Positions 1 to 8,894 of a stretch of 64,000 nt of DNA are shown piece by piece. Made by a program: the position numbers and the translations under genes. Each line of letters starts with the position of its first letter. The first letter of the stretch is position 1. Under the pieces are notes generated by a model. It had not been told where the DNA came from. It searched no databases and saw nothing but the letters and a program-made list of their open reading frames with translations. This stretch comes from Sphingobium herbicidovorans (lineage in GTDB: Bacteria > Pseudomonadota > Alphaproteobacteria > Sphingomonadales > Sphingomonadaceae). The stretch is from positions 992,001-1,056,000 of the forward strand of contig NZ_CP020538.1 of NCBI RefSeq assembly GCF_002080435.1. Reading direction: 5' to 3'.

Positions 1-1268
1 ATCTTCTTCTCATCGTCGGTCATGACCATCGAGCGGCGCTCGCTGCCCATCATGACCTTGTCCTTGGCCGCTTCAAACTCGTCCATGGCGACCAGGCGCT
101 TGCCACGCCGCGCCGCCATCAGCGCCGCTTCGTTGACCAGGTTGGCGAGGTCAGCGCCCGAGAAGCCCGGCGTACCGCGCGCGATGGTGCGCGGGTTGAC
201 GTCCGGCGCCAGCGGCACCTTCTTCATATGGACGGCCAGGATTTTCTCGCGGCCCTCGATGTCGGGGCGGGGCACCACGACCTGACGGTCGAAGCGGCCC
301 GGACGCAGCAGCGCGGGGTCAAGCACGTCAGGGCGGTTGGTCGCCGCGACGATGATGATGCCCTCATTCGCCTCGAAACCGTCCATCTCGACCAGCAGCT
401 GATTCAGCGTCTGCTCGCGCTCGTCATTGCCATTGCCCAGGCCCGCGCCACGATGGCGGCCGACAGCGTCGATTTCGTCGATGAAGACGATGCAGGGTGC
501 GTTCTTCTTGGCCTGCTCGAACATGTCGCGCACGCGGCTCGCGCCCACGCCCACGAACATTTCAACGAAGTCCGAACCCGAAATGGTGAAGAAAGGCACG
601 CCCGCTTCACCCGCAATCGCACGAGCCAGCAACGTCTTGCCGGTGCCGGGCGAGCCGACCAGCAGCGCGCCTTTGGGAATCTTGCCGCCGAGACGCGCGA
701 ACTTGGTTGGGTCTTTCAGGAACTCGACGATTTCCTGCAATTCCTCGCGCGCTTCGTCGATGCCGGCGACGTCATCGAATGTCACCTTGCCATGCTTTTC
801 GGTCAGCAGCTTGGCCTTGGACTTGCCAAAGCCCATCGCGCCGCCCGCGCCGCCGCCCTTCTGCATCTGACGCAGCACGAAGAAAGCGATGCCCAGAATC
901 AGCAGGAACGGCAGCGACTGGTAGATCAGGATCATCCAGAAGCTGGGCTGTTCCTCGGTCTGGCCGGAATATTTGACGTTAAAATCGTCCAGCAGCCCGG
1001 TCAGGCCCGGATCATTGACGGGCACGGTGTTGAACCGCTGCCCGCTCGATAGCGTGCCGGTGATCTTGTCAGGAGCGATGGCGACGTCCTTGACCTGCCC
1101 TTCCTGCACCTTGGACCGGAATTCGGAATAGGCGATGCCGCTGCCCGCCTGCGAAGCGGTGCGGCTGTCGAACATGGAGACGAAGAGAAGCAGCGCGACA
1201 ATCACGCCCGCCCAAATCATCGCACTCTTGATCCAGGGGTTACCCTGCGGGTCCTTCTCGTCGTTCAT
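1..1268 (-). CDS. ftsH: ATP-dependent zinc metalloprotease FtsH (3' end outside window)
   Basis: Membrane-bound AAA+ protease that degrades misfolded and regulatory membrane and cytosolic proteins. About 422 residues are visible. Two transmembrane helices lie near residues 16-32 and 111-132 with a periplasmic loop between them. The AAA module follows, with Walker A GSPGTGKT (205-212), Walker B around VFIDEID (261-267) and the second region of homology RPGRFDR. The reading frame stays open to base 1, so the HEXXH zinc site and the C-terminus lie outside the window. Two ATGs stand in tandem (1271 and 1268). I chose 1268 because an AGAGAG motif then has normal spacing. It is the last gene of a minus-strand run and has its own heat-shock-type promoter. 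Confidence 0.97.
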   Translation of the reverse strand, partial: MNDEKDPQGNPWIKSAMIWAGVIVALLLFVSMFDSRTASQAGSGIAYSEFRSKVQEGQVKDVAIAPDKITGTLSSGQRFNTVPVNDPGLTGLLDDFNVKYSGQTEEQPSFWMILIYQSLPFLLILGIAFFVLRQMQKGGGAGGAMGFGKSKAKLLTEKHGKVTFDDVAGIDEAREELQEIVEFLKDPTKFARLGGKIPKGALLVGSPGTGKTLLARAIAGEAGVPFFTISGSDFVEMFVGVGASRVRDMFEQAKKNAPCIVFIDEIDAVGRHRGAGLGNGNDEREQTLNQLLVEMDGFEANEGIIIVAATNRPDVLDPALLRPGRFDRQVVVPRPDIEGREKILAVHMKKVPLAPDVNPRTIARGTPGFSGADLANLVNEAALMAARRGKRLVAMDEFEAAKDKVMMGSERRSMVMTDDEKK

Positions 1269-1290
1269 CATCACTCTCTTTCACCTGGCA

Positions 1291-1318
1291 AGATAGGATG
1301 CTCCGGCGAAATCGCAAG
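1291..1318 (-). promoter_or_regulatory. Sigma-32 (RpoH)-type promoter of ftsH
   Basis: On the minus strand CTTG (1318-1315) is followed by exactly 17 bases and then CCTATCT (1297-1291). This matches the alphaproteobacterial heat-shock consensus CTTG-N17/18-CYTATnT. It ends about 20 bases before the ftsH start, giving a very short leader that still includes the ribosome-binding site. FtsH is a classical RpoH target, which supports the call. No transcript data are available. Confidence 0.65.
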
Positions 1319-1342
1319 CTGGGCGATCAAACCCCAGGGGGA

Positions 1343-1534
1343 TCATCCGCCGACGAATTGCGACAGGGCGATATAGGCCAGGATCACCGCGACACCCGCC
1401 GACACACCACACAGCAGATAACCGGCGGAAAGCAGCATCGGCGGATGCGGCTGGGCCAATTTGCGGTTACGTTGCGCTGCCGAAAGGATCACGCTGGTCA
1501 GCACGCCATAGGTCAGCGCCGCAAATTCGAACAT
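1343..1534 (-). CDS. Small two-helix membrane protein, unknown function
   Basis: A 63-residue protein with two hydrophobic stretches, about residues 5-19 and 41-60, joined by a short polar loop rich in Arg, Gln and Pro. This predicts a small inner-membrane hairpin with a cytoplasmic or periplasmic loop. It lies between tilS and ftsH on the same strand, and the ftsH promoter sits in the short gap after it. The ATG at 1534 has a purine-rich upstream stretch but no strong Shine-Dalgarno. I do not recognise the family. The coding call rests on its position in the run, its hydrophobic pattern and the lack of a better overlapping frame. Confidence 0.6.
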   Translation of the reverse strand: MFEFAALTYGVLTSVILSAAQRNRKLAQPHPPMLLSAGYLLCGVSAGVAVILAYIALSQFVGG

Positions 1535-1700
1535 AACTCACTTTCCATGCTTGGAGGGCAGGCTCAATAAGCATGCACGCTATTAAGGAAAGGTCATTGC
1601 GCTGCAACATTTCGACGGAGCGAGGCTATCGCGCGTCAGCCCGTGGAACCTTTCCGTAACGACCTTCCAGAGCGGCCGCGGCAGTCAGCGATGGCCGTCC

Positions 1701-2651
1701 TCAGCGCCGAGCGGGAGCGAGACTCACCACCCATTCTTCGCCGCCCTCCAGCAGCGCGGACCCGATGCTGGCCTTTCTGCCCTGCGCCGCCAAACCAATT
1801 GCGCGATCCAGCGTGTCGCCGCGCGGCGAAGCACCCGGGTCGAATTTGGCAAGCATCCGCAACAGCAGCCGCCGCAACAGTTCGCGCGGAAAATCGGTGC
1901 GGTCCAGCAACCAAACGGCGCCTCTCGCGCGGACATGCCGGGCTTCCAGCCCATCCACAATCCAGTTCATCGCCTCCTCGCACTCGGCCAGCGCGGCTGC
2001 GCTGCGAACGGTTGCCTGCGGATCGATCCAGTCCGCTCCCGCCAGATGCCGGCGAATCATCGCACGATCGAAGCGCGTATCCGTGTTGGAAGGATCGTTG
2101 ACGAAGGGAATTTGCCGCGACTGCGCATATTCCAGAAGCTGCGCCCGCCGCGCGCCTAGCAACGGGCGCAATATATGCCCCTGCCGCGCCCGGATTCCGG
2201 CCAACCCGCTGACACCCGCTCCACGATTCAGACGCATCAGCACCGTTTCCAGTTGATCGTCGGCATGGTGGGCGGTGAACAGCCAGTCTATGTTTCGTCT
2301 CGTCCGCCAAAGCTCCAGCGCCGCATAGCGCTGCAACCGCGCCCATCGCTGGACATTGCCGGTCAGGGGGTTGGCCGGGTGCAGCACTTCATGCGGGATG
2401 CCCCGATCGCGGCACCATTGGGCCACCATCGCCGCTTCGTCGGCGGACTCCTGCCTTAACCCATGATCGACCGTCGCGGCCTCCACGCGACCCGGAAAAA
2501 CATGGGCAGCCAAATCCAGCAGCGCCATGCTGTCAGGCCCGCCGGAAACCGCGACGCCAAAACGCAGCTTGCCATGCTCGCCCGTCAAAGCCCGGACGGC
2601 CCGCCCCAGCAGCGCGTCGAGACCCGGCTCAACCGATGGCGGCGCGGCCAT
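1701..2651 (-). CDS. tilS: tRNA(Ile)-lysidine synthase TilS
   Basis: Modifies the wobble cytidine of the CAU-anticodon tRNA-Ile to lysidine, using ATP and lysine, so that AUA is read as isoleucine. The N-terminal PP-loop ATP-pyrophosphatase signature SGGPDS is at residues 36-41. It is followed by the family motifs VDHGLR and TAHHADDQLET and the conserved region around LNRGAGVSGLAGI. At 316 residues it is a short TilS with a reduced C-terminal region, which is common in alphaproteobacteria. Only about 6 bases separate it from the upstream cpoB stop, so the two are probably cotranscribed. Confidence 0.95.
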   Translation of the reverse strand: MAAPPSVEPGLDALLGRAVRALTGEHGKLRFGVAVSGGPDSMALLDLAAHVFPGRVEAATVDHGLRQESADEAAMVAQWCRDRGIPHEVLHPANPLTGNVQRWARLQRYAALELWRTRRNIDWLFTAHHADDQLETVLMRLNRGAGVSGLAGIRARQGHILRPLLGARRAQLLEYAQSRQIPFVNDPSNTDTRFDRAMIRRHLAGADWIDPQATVRSAAALAECEEAMNWIVDGLEARHVRARGAVWLLDRTDFPRELLRRLLLRMLAKFDPGASPRGDTLDRAIGLAAQGRKASIGSALLEGGEEWVVSLAPARR

Positions 2652-2657
2652 GCTGCT

Positions 2658-3569
2658 TTAGCTGCACTTCGCCTTGGCGCGGCCCTTGTCCATCATGCTC
2701 CGCTGCGTGCCCGACAGGCTCGCGCCATAGACCTGCTCCAGTTCCGCATAAACCTTGCATGCGTCGGCCGGCTTTTTCAGCTGCATCAACGCTTCGCCCA
2801 GCCATGTCAGACTGTCGGCGGCACGGTCGCCATTGGGCCGTTTCTGGTAATTTTCGTAGAAAGTGACCGACGCGAGCGCAGGCTTGCCATCGTCCAGATA
2901 GGCGCGGCCGAGCAGGTTGGCCGCACGGCTCGCCACCGGCGCAGAGCCATATTTATCGACCGTCGCCTTCAGCTGCGCCTGCGCTTCGGGATAGAATTTG
3001 GCATCCCACAACCGGAAGCCGTAAGTATAGGCGTCGCCAGCGGCATCGCCCGTCGATGGCCGCTCGATCGCCGCGACCGCTGCCTTGCGCGCTTCGCTGG
3101 CCGCGCCGTTGGCGCCCGGCGTGGGCCTCGGGGGCGTCGATGCCACAGGTTCTGTCGATACGCCCGGTCGCACGGGCGGCGGAGCCACCACTTCGGCGCG
3201 GCTCTGCGCCTCGGCCTTATATTTGTTGAACGCGTCTTCCAGCTGCCGGATCTTGAAGCTGTTTTCCTCAACCTGCCCGGTCATGGACGCAAGCTGCGAT
3301 TCCAGCGCGCCCACCCGCGCCATCAGGTCGGAAACCGGCGAGGATGATGGCGTTCCCGGCGCAACGGTGGGGGGCGCGGGAGGCGTGATCTCCGCCTGCA
3401 GCGGCGCGCCTGCGGGAAAAACCTTGCGCTGCACGGCGCGCATTTCCTTTTCCAGCCGGTCTACGCGCACGTCCAGCGCGACATTCTGGGCCGCAGCTGC
3501 CGGTGCAATCGCAACCAGCCCCGGCGCACCCAGCAGCAAGGCGGTCGTCGCAAATAAGGCGTAACGCAT
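2658..3569 (-). CDS. cpoB: Cell division coordinator CpoB / YbgF-type TPR protein
   Basis: Periplasmic tetratricopeptide protein of the Tol-Pal system that links outer-membrane constriction with peptidoglycan synthesis. The start is placed at ATG 3569, which has a GGGGAAG ribosome-binding site and opens a clear Sec signal peptide (a basic start, a hydrophobic core, then an Ala-rich cleavage region near residue 26). An upstream ATG in frame would put 17 unlikely residues before it. A coiled-coil region and a Pro/Ala-rich linker precede C-terminal TPR repeats from about residue 180, where YTYGFRLWDAKFYPEA begins the family's typical first repeat. It sits directly upstream of tilS. The tol-pal genes are not in this window. 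Confidence 0.88.
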   Translation of the reverse strand: MRYALFATTALLLGAPGLVAIAPAAAAQNVALDVRVDRLEKEMRAVQRKVFPAGAPLQAEITPPAPPTVAPGTPSSSPVSDLMARVGALESQLASMTGQVEENSFKIRQLEDAFNKYKAEAQSRAEVVAPPPVRPGVSTEPVASTPPRPTPGANGAASEARKAAVAAIERPSTGDAAGDAYTYGFRLWDAKFYPEAQAQLKATVDKYGSAPVASRAANLLGRAYLDDGKPALASVTFYENYQKRPNGDRAADSLTWLGEALMQLKKPADACKVYAELEQVYGASLSGTQRSMMDKGRAKAKCS

Positions 3570-3701
3570 GATCTTCCCCGACTTGAACATTTCCCCGGAC
3601 GATGCGGCCATGAACCGCACCTCTCACCCTTAACCATAAGGCGATATTCGCCGCCGTAAAGCGCGACCTGCGACGGCTCAACACCCGATGGCGGCGTGTC
3701 C

Positions 3702-4628
3702 TTACTCTGGGGCGGCGGGCGGAGCGGCAGGCGCCGGAGCCGCCTCCGGTATAGCGGGCGCGACGCTTCCGGTGACGGGCTGGACCGGCGGCGCCTGCCT
3801 CGCGGCGGGAGCGGGCGATGGCGCAGCGGCGGGAGCGGCGGCAGGAGCAGCGCGCGCCAGCAGCGCAGCGGCGGAAACCGGAACGTCTGAAATCGTCCGG
3901 TCTGGCGCACCCAATGGCGCGACCGGCTTGCCGCCGACAGTCACCGCCAGGGCCTGCGGACGGCCGGTCAGGATCATCGGATTGCGGGCGCTGTCGGGCA
4001 GGGTAAAGCTCTCACCCTTCTTCATCAGCCCGTCCTTCAGGCGCTCGCCCGCTTCGTCATAGATACGCAACCAGACGTCATCGGTCGCCGTAAACACCAC
4101 CGTCTGCGCCACTGGGGCTGGAGCAGGCGCACCAGGCGCGGGCCTGTCGGCAGCGGCGGGCCTCGCCTGCTCTGCCACGATCTGCTGCTCCGTGGGCGGC
4201 GTCAGCATCTGCGTACGCCAGATGGTAAACCCTGCAACCAGCAGGACAACGATCGCGGCCGCAGTCCACGCCAGCGCGCGGGAAGGCACGCGGGCCGGAT
4301 CGGCAGGTTCAAAGGCTTCATAACGGTTGGCGCCCAAATCGGAATTGTGGACGGCGTTACGCACATCGGCGGCTATGGCCACCTCGTCCAGACCGATGGA
4401 GCGGGCATAGGCACGGGCAAAACCCACGGCATAGGGAATGCCCGGCAGGGCCGAATAATCGTCGCGCTCGATCGCTTCCAGCTGGCGTTGGGCGATGCGG
4501 GTGCGGGTCGCCACATCCTGTATCGACAATCCCTGCGCCTCGCGCGCGGCGCGCAGCTTCGCGCCGGGGGTGCTGGCCTGCGCATCCGACGCCACAGCGC
4601 CGGTTTCCAGTTCGGGTTGTTCTGCCAT
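3702..4628 (-). CDS. RodZ-like helix-turn-helix membrane protein with DUF4115 domain
   Basis: Cell-shape protein of the RodZ family: cytoplasmic Cro/XRE-type helix-turn-helix, one transmembrane helix and a periplasmic DUF4115 beta domain. The HTH lies at about residues 20-85 (LRAAREAQGLSIQDVATRT and the following helices, then the IPYAVGFARAYAR signature). The membrane helix is around residues 118-136, and DUF4115 around 175-240. A long Ala/Pro-rich tail follows. ATG 4628 was chosen because GGAG lies 5-6 bases upstream. In RodZ the domain meets MreB rather than DNA, so a transcription role is less likely. It lies between ptsP and cpoB on one strand. Confidence 0.85.
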   Translation of the reverse strand: MAEQPELETGAVASDAQASTPGAKLRAAREAQGLSIQDVATRTRIAQRQLEAIERDDYSALPGIPYAVGFARAYARSIGLDEVAIAADVRNAVHNSDLGANRYEAFEPADPARVPSRALAWTAAAIVVLLVAGFTIWRTQMLTPPTEQQIVAEQARPAAADRPAPGAPAPAPVAQTVVFTATDDVWLRIYDEAGERLKDGLMKKGESFTLPDSARNPMILTGRPQALAVTVGGKPVAPLGAPDRTISDVPVSAAALLARAAPAAAPAAAPSPAPAARQAPPVQPVTGSVAPAIPEAAPAPAAPPAAPE

Positions 4629-4718
4629 GCTGCTCCGCGATCTTTGAAGCCGGTCTTGTCTCATTCCGGTACGGGGATTGTCAACGCCGCCGCAGCGGCA
4701 TACCGCCCATTTACCGGT

Positions 4719-6995
4719 TTAATTCAGTTCGATGCCCCGCTCGGTGGCCCATTGCGTCAATACGCCGCGCACATCGACCACCCCCTTGTCCAGCAGGTCG
4801 CGCATCAACGCCTGCAACTGCGCTGCGTCGATGGCGCGGATCATCGCCTTGACCGGCCCGACAGAAGCCGGGGTGATCGACAGCCGCCGCACGCCCAGGC
4901 CCACGAGCGCCATAGCCTCCAGCGTGCGTCCGCCCATCTCGCCACATACGCCCACCGGCACCTTATAGGCCTCGCATGTCCGCACCACCCGGTCCAAAAA
5001 GCGCAGGATCGCGATGCTGAGCCAGTCATAACGCTCCGCGAGCTTGGGATGCGCGCGATCCGCCGCGAACAGGAATTGCGTCAGGTCATTGGTACCGATC
5101 GACAGGAAATCCAGCCGGGGCAGCAGCAGGTCCAGCACCTCGGCCAGCGCCGGCACTTCCAGCATCGCGCCATAGCGCACGCCGGTCGGCACCTTCTTGC
5201 GCTGCGAAACCAGCCATTCGCGCTGATGCTCGACCAGAGCGCGCGCCTGCTCATATTCCCATGGTTCCGACACCATGGGGAACATGATGTTGAGTATCTT
5301 GCCCGCCGACGCCTCCAGCAGCGCGCGGGCCTGCGCCTTCATCAATCCATCGCGGTCGAGCGCCAGCCGCAACGCGCGCCAGCCCATTGCCGGATTGTCC
5401 TCCAGCTCCTCTTCCTCATCGCGCTGCATATAGGGCAGCGCCTTGTCGCCACCGATATCGACCGTGCGGAAGATGACGGGACGGTCACCCGCCGCATCCA
5501 GCACATCCTTGTAAAGCCGCTGCTGCTTTTCCCGCTGCGGCAGCGTTGCCGACACCAGGAACTGAAATTCGGTGCGGAACAGCCCGATGCCGTCCGCACC
5601 CACCAGATCAAGCGCCTGCGCATCTTCGCGCAGTCCGGCGTTGACCATCAGCTCGATGCGCTGTCCGTCAAGCGTCACGGACGGCAGGTCGCGCATGGCG
5701 GCGAACTCGGCGCGACGCTTCTGCGTCACATGCAGCCTGTTCTCGAACGCCTCGTCCATGTCGGGCGTAGGCCGGATCAGCAGGCTGTTGGCGGCGACGT
5801 CCATCAGGATCAGGTCGCCCTCATTCACCTGATGGCGGATATCGCGCACACGCCCCAGAACCGGGACGCCCATGGCGCGCGCGACTATGGTGACATGCGC
5901 GGTCAGCGATCCTTCCTCCAGGATCACCCCCTTCAACCGCCGCCGGTCATATTCCAGCAGTTCGGCAGGCCCCAGGTTGCGCGCGATCAGGATCGCGTCC
6001 TGCCGCAACCCCATCTGCGCCGCCGTGCCCAACTGGCCCGACACGATCCGCAGCAGCCGGTTCGCCAGATCCTCCAGATCGTGCATCCGGTCGGACAATA
6101 GCGGGTCATCGATCTGCCGCATGCGCATGCGCGTGCGCTGCTGCACCCGCTCGATCGCCGCTTCCGCGGTAAGGCCGCTGTCGATCGCTTCGTTGATCCG
6201 CCGCGTCCAACCCTCGTCATAGGCGAACATCTTGTAGGTTTCGAGAACCTCCTGATGCTCCCCCTCCATGCCGAATTCGACCGCGCCGGTCATGCGGTCG
6301 ATCTGCTCGCGCATCTTGGTGAAAGCGGAAATGACGCGCTGGCGTTCGGCCTCGGTATCCTCGGCGACCGTATGTTCGATATGAACGCGCGGCTGGTGGA
6401 AAACGGCGTGCCCACGCGCCATGCCCATGACGAGTTGCAGGCCGTTCAGCATGATCGTGCCGGTATCATGCACCCGCGAATCCGCAGGCCCATCGTCGGC
6501 CAGTTCGGCATTAGCGATCAGTTCGGACAGCACCATCGCGACCGTCTGCAACGCCTCGATCTCTACCTCTTCATAACGGCGCGGTTCCACATGCTGCACG
6601 CACAGGACGCCGATCGCACGCTCGCGCCGGACGATCGGGACGCCCGCAAAGCTGTGGAACAATTCCTCGCCCGTTTCCGGTCGATAGCTATAGTCGGGAT
6701 GCGCCGCTGCCTCGTCCAGGTTCAGCGTCTCCACATTGGTCGCGATCAGGCCGACAAGCCCCTCGCCCTTCGCCATGCGGGTGACATGTACGGCTTCCTG
6801 CTTCAGCCCGCGTGTCGCGAACAGTTCCAGCACGCCCTCGCGAACCAGATAGATGGAGCAGACCTCGCTGGAGAGCGCCTGGCCGATGATATCGACCACC
6901 TTGTTCAGCTTCGCCTGCGCGCTCGTGCGCGCGGCCATCACCTCCTGCAAACGGGTCAATATCTGGCGGGCGGCGGCGGCGGGCGTCGTGGGCAT
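4719..6995 (-). CDS. ptsP: PTS enzyme I-Ntr, phosphoenolpyruvate-protein phosphotransferase PtsP
   Basis: First enzyme of the nitrogen-type phosphotransferase system: it takes phosphate from PEP and passes it to HPr. The 758-residue protein has an N-terminal GAF domain (about 15-160) that in characterised homologues senses glutamine/2-oxoglutarate. The PTS enzyme I N-domain with the phosphohistidine at H367 (SLTAHVTIVARAMGVP) follows, and then the TIM-barrel PEP-binding domain with GIGLFRTEFQF, a DLTQF segment and the catalytic cysteine in VGVCGEMGG near residue 690. Its partners HPr, EIIA and HPr kinase are encoded at 27-29 kb in this window. It heads the minus-strand run continuing to ftsH. 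Confidence 0.96.
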   Translation of the reverse strand: MPTTPAAAARQILTRLQEVMAARTSAQAKLNKVVDIIGQALSSEVCSIYLVREGVLELFATRGLKQEAVHVTRMAKGEGLVGLIATNVETLNLDEAAAHPDYSYRPETGEELFHSFAGVPIVRRERAIGVLCVQHVEPRRYEEVEIEALQTVAMVLSELIANAELADDGPADSRVHDTGTIMLNGLQLVMGMARGHAVFHQPRVHIEHTVAEDTEAERQRVISAFTKMREQIDRMTGAVEFGMEGEHQEVLETYKMFAYDEGWTRRINEAIDSGLTAEAAIERVQQRTRMRMRQIDDPLLSDRMHDLEDLANRLLRIVSGQLGTAAQMGLRQDAILIARNLGPAELLEYDRRRLKGVILEEGSLTAHVTIVARAMGVPVLGRVRDIRHQVNEGDLILMDVAANSLLIRPTPDMDEAFENRLHVTQKRRAEFAAMRDLPSVTLDGQRIELMVNAGLREDAQALDLVGADGIGLFRTEFQFLVSATLPQREKQQRLYKDVLDAAGDRPVIFRTVDIGGDKALPYMQRDEEEELEDNPAMGWRALRLALDRDGLMKAQARALLEASAGKILNIMFPMVSEPWEYEQARALVEHQREWLVSQRKKVPTGVRYGAMLEVPALAEVLDLLLPRLDFLSIGTNDLTQFLFAADRAHPKLAERYDWLSIAILRFLDRVVRTCEAYKVPVGVCGEMGGRTLEAMALVGLGVRRLSITPASVGPVKAMIRAIDAAQLQALMRDLLDKGVVDVRGVLTQWATERGIELN

Positions 6996-7168
6996 ATGAC
7001 AGCGCTATCAGATCGCGCGGTTCCTTTCCAAGGGGAAGTCAGGGTTAATGAAAGGGGAAATCCATCGAAATGATCGAAAAGCGGCAGGACACATTGCGGA
7101 AATAGAGCGCCGCTTCGTCTCCCCCCTTGGAAATGCACGCGATTGCTTGAAACAAGGGGACAGACGAC

Positions 7169-8335
7169 ATGACCATGATGTTGGAAAAGGACGCCCGCGA
7201 AGACCTGCTGGATCGCGGGTATTCCCGCCGTAACCTCGGCAAGATTGCAGCCCTATTGGGTGCGGGCGCAGCCGTGAACTCGATGCTTCTCCAACCCGCT
7301 CTCGCGCAGCAGCAGGCTGCGCGCGGGATAAAGGGCGCGGTCCGTATCGGATCGAACGAATGTTGGACCGGGCCTTTTCCTTCCGGCGTGGAAGCCGCGG
7401 CCCGCGCCGCCTCTTTCGGCAACTGGTATGATCCCGACAATTATAGAGGCGATCTCGTCTCAACGGTCGCCAAGGTCGAAGGCATTCCCGATTCGCATGT
7501 CATGCTGTGGCCGGGTTCCGGCGGGCCGCTGGTCAGCATCGTCGCGGCCTATTGCTCGCCGACCAAGGGCCTGGTCACGGCCGATCCGACGTTTGAATCC
7601 GCATGGCGCACGGCCGACTATATGAAGGCGCCAATCGCCAAGGCCGCCCAGCCCATGGGCAAGGGGCACGACGTCAAGGCGATGCTGGCCGCCAATCCCG
7701 ACGCGGGCCTCTATTATGTATGCACGCCCAACAATCCGACCGGCACGATCACGCCGCTGGCGGACATCAAATGGCTGCTGGACAACAAGCCTGCCGACGC
7801 GATGCTGCTGGTGGACGAAGCCTATATCCACTTCTCCGACGCGCCCAGCGCCGTCAGCCTGATGGCGGGCCGCAAGGACATCATCGTCATGCGGACCTTC
7901 TCAAAGCTGTTCGGCATGGCGGGCGTGCGCCTGGGCCTTACCTTCGCCGATCCGGAAGTTCAGAAGCGCATCATGCTGTTCGGCCCCAGCGCGGGCGGCC
8001 TGTCGATCACCGCCATGGCGTGCGGCAACGCGGTCTATACCGAGTCCGCCCTTATCAAGGCGCGGCGCGATGAATGCGCCGCCAACCGGGCGGAAACCAT
8101 CGCATGGCTGACGAAGAAGGGCATCGTCGTTCATCCGGGTAGCCAGGCGAACATGTTCATGATGGACTGGAAAAAACCCGCCAAGGACATGCAGGCCGCC
8201 ATGCTCGCAACGCCTGAAAAGGTGCAGATCGGCCGCGCCTGGGCCATCTGGCCAACCGTTTCGCGCGTCACCGTGGGCTCGGCCGACGACATGGCCAAAT
8301 TCCGGTCAGCAGTGGAAAAGGTGATGAAGGTCTGA
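7169..8335 (+). CDS. Tat-signal pyridoxal-phosphate aminotransferase (histidinol-phosphate aminotransferase fold)
   Basis: Class I/II PLP-dependent aminotransferase of 388 residues, closest in style to histidinol-phosphate aminotransferases. Seen in the sequence: TPNNPTG (186-192), DEAYIHF (216-222) and the Schiff-base lysine K246 in TFSKLFGMAGVRLG. The N-terminus carries a twin-arginine signal: SRRNLGK (19-25), a hydrophobic Ala/Gly-rich core and an ALAQQ cleavage region near residue 47. This predicts export of a folded, cofactor-loaded enzyme to the periplasm. The substrate is unknown. It is divergent from ptsP and stands alone, ending at a hairpin terminator. Confidence 0.88.
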   Translation: MTMMLEKDAREDLLDRGYSRRNLGKIAALLGAGAAVNSMLLQPALAQQQAARGIKGAVRIGSNECWTGPFPSGVEAAARAASFGNWYDPDNYRGDLVSTVAKVEGIPDSHVMLWPGSGGPLVSIVAAYCSPTKGLVTADPTFESAWRTADYMKAPIAKAAQPMGKGHDVKAMLAANPDAGLYYVCTPNNPTGTITPLADIKWLLDNKPADAMLLVDEAYIHFSDAPSAVSLMAGRKDIIVMRTFSKLFGMAGVRLGLTFADPEVQKRIMLFGPSAGGLSITAMACGNAVYTESALIKARRDECAANRAETIAWLTKKGIVVHPGSQANMFMMDWKKPAKDMQAAMLATPEKVQIGRAWAIWPTVSRVTVGSADDMAKFRSAVEKVMKV

Positions 8336-8360
8336 TCCTGCCGGCAGACGGGGTTTCAAG

Positions 8361-8393
8361 AAAGGGCGTCCGCTGATCCGGGCGCCCTTTCCC
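8361..8393. terminator. Bidirectional hairpin terminator between convergent genes
   Basis: AAAGGGCG (8361-8368) pairs perfectly with CGCCCTTT (8383-8390) across a 14-base loop. Both flanks are suited to termination, with A-rich left and T-rich right arms. It lies between the stop of the Tat aminotransferase and the stop of the convergent SRPBCC gene. Confidence 0.6.
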
Positions 8394-8426
8394 TGTCCCC
8401 TCTTCAGCGATCGGGGGAATTTCGAT

Positions 8427-8894
8427 TCAGGCGGTCGCGGCGGAAGTTTCGCACAACTGCCTGAACTGCTCGGCCATCTGGTTCCATCCCGGATTGAATC
8501 CCATTTCCTCATGCTTCTTCATCGTTTCGGCATCCCAGTGGCGCGCCGTGGCGATGAAGCGCGTGCCTTCGCCTTCGTCGGCAAAGCTCCAGATCGACGT
8601 CATGAACGGCGTCTGCGGTATCCAGCCGGACGCATAGGCATCGGTCGATACGACCCGCTCGCCCGGCACGACCTCCAATATGATGCCCTCCATCGGGCCG
8701 GTATCCTCGCCATCGGGACCGAACATGCGCACCGCGCTGCGGCCGCCGGGGCGCAGATCCTCCTCGATCACTTCCGCGCGCCAGGGCTTTGGGCAAAACC
8801 ACTGGTCCTTAAGGTCCGTCCACACCTTCCACGCAATCTCACGCGGGGCGGCGATGTGGCAGCTTACCGACAGTTCGAACTGCGCGCCGCTCAT
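8427..8894 (-). CDS. SRPBCC-domain (AHSA1-like) protein
   Basis: A 155-residue protein of the START/Bet v1-like superfamily, AHSA1 subgroup, which forms a hydrophobic ligand-binding cavity. The N-terminal pattern (IAAPREIAWKVWTD), the central RPGGRSAVRMFGPDG and a C-terminal amphipathic helix with GFNPGWNQMAEQF fit this family. The start at 8894 overlaps the stop of the upstream VOC gene in an ATGA junction and has GGGGAG seven bases upstream, so translation is probably coupled. It is last in a run of VOC, DUF1428 and SRPBCC genes that is divergent from an HxlR regulator. The ligand is unknown. Confidence 0.87.
   Translation of the reverse strand: MSGAQFELSVSCHIAAPREIAWKVWTDLKDQWFCPKPWRAEVIEEDLRPGGRSAVRMFGPDGEDTGPMEGIILEVVPGERVVSTDAYASGWIPQTPFMTSIWSFADEGEGTRFIATARHWDAETMKKHEEMGFNPGWNQMAEQFRQLCETSAATA

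Noticed and set aside
4347..6101. Plus-strand frame of 584 codons over ptsP and rodZ
   Set aside because: Shadow of two well-supported minus-strand genes; spans their boundary and has no motif.
6956..7463. Frames in the ptsP upstream region (60-151 codons)
   Set aside because: They overlap the Tat signal region of the aminotransferase and divergent promoters, and have no ribosome-binding sites.
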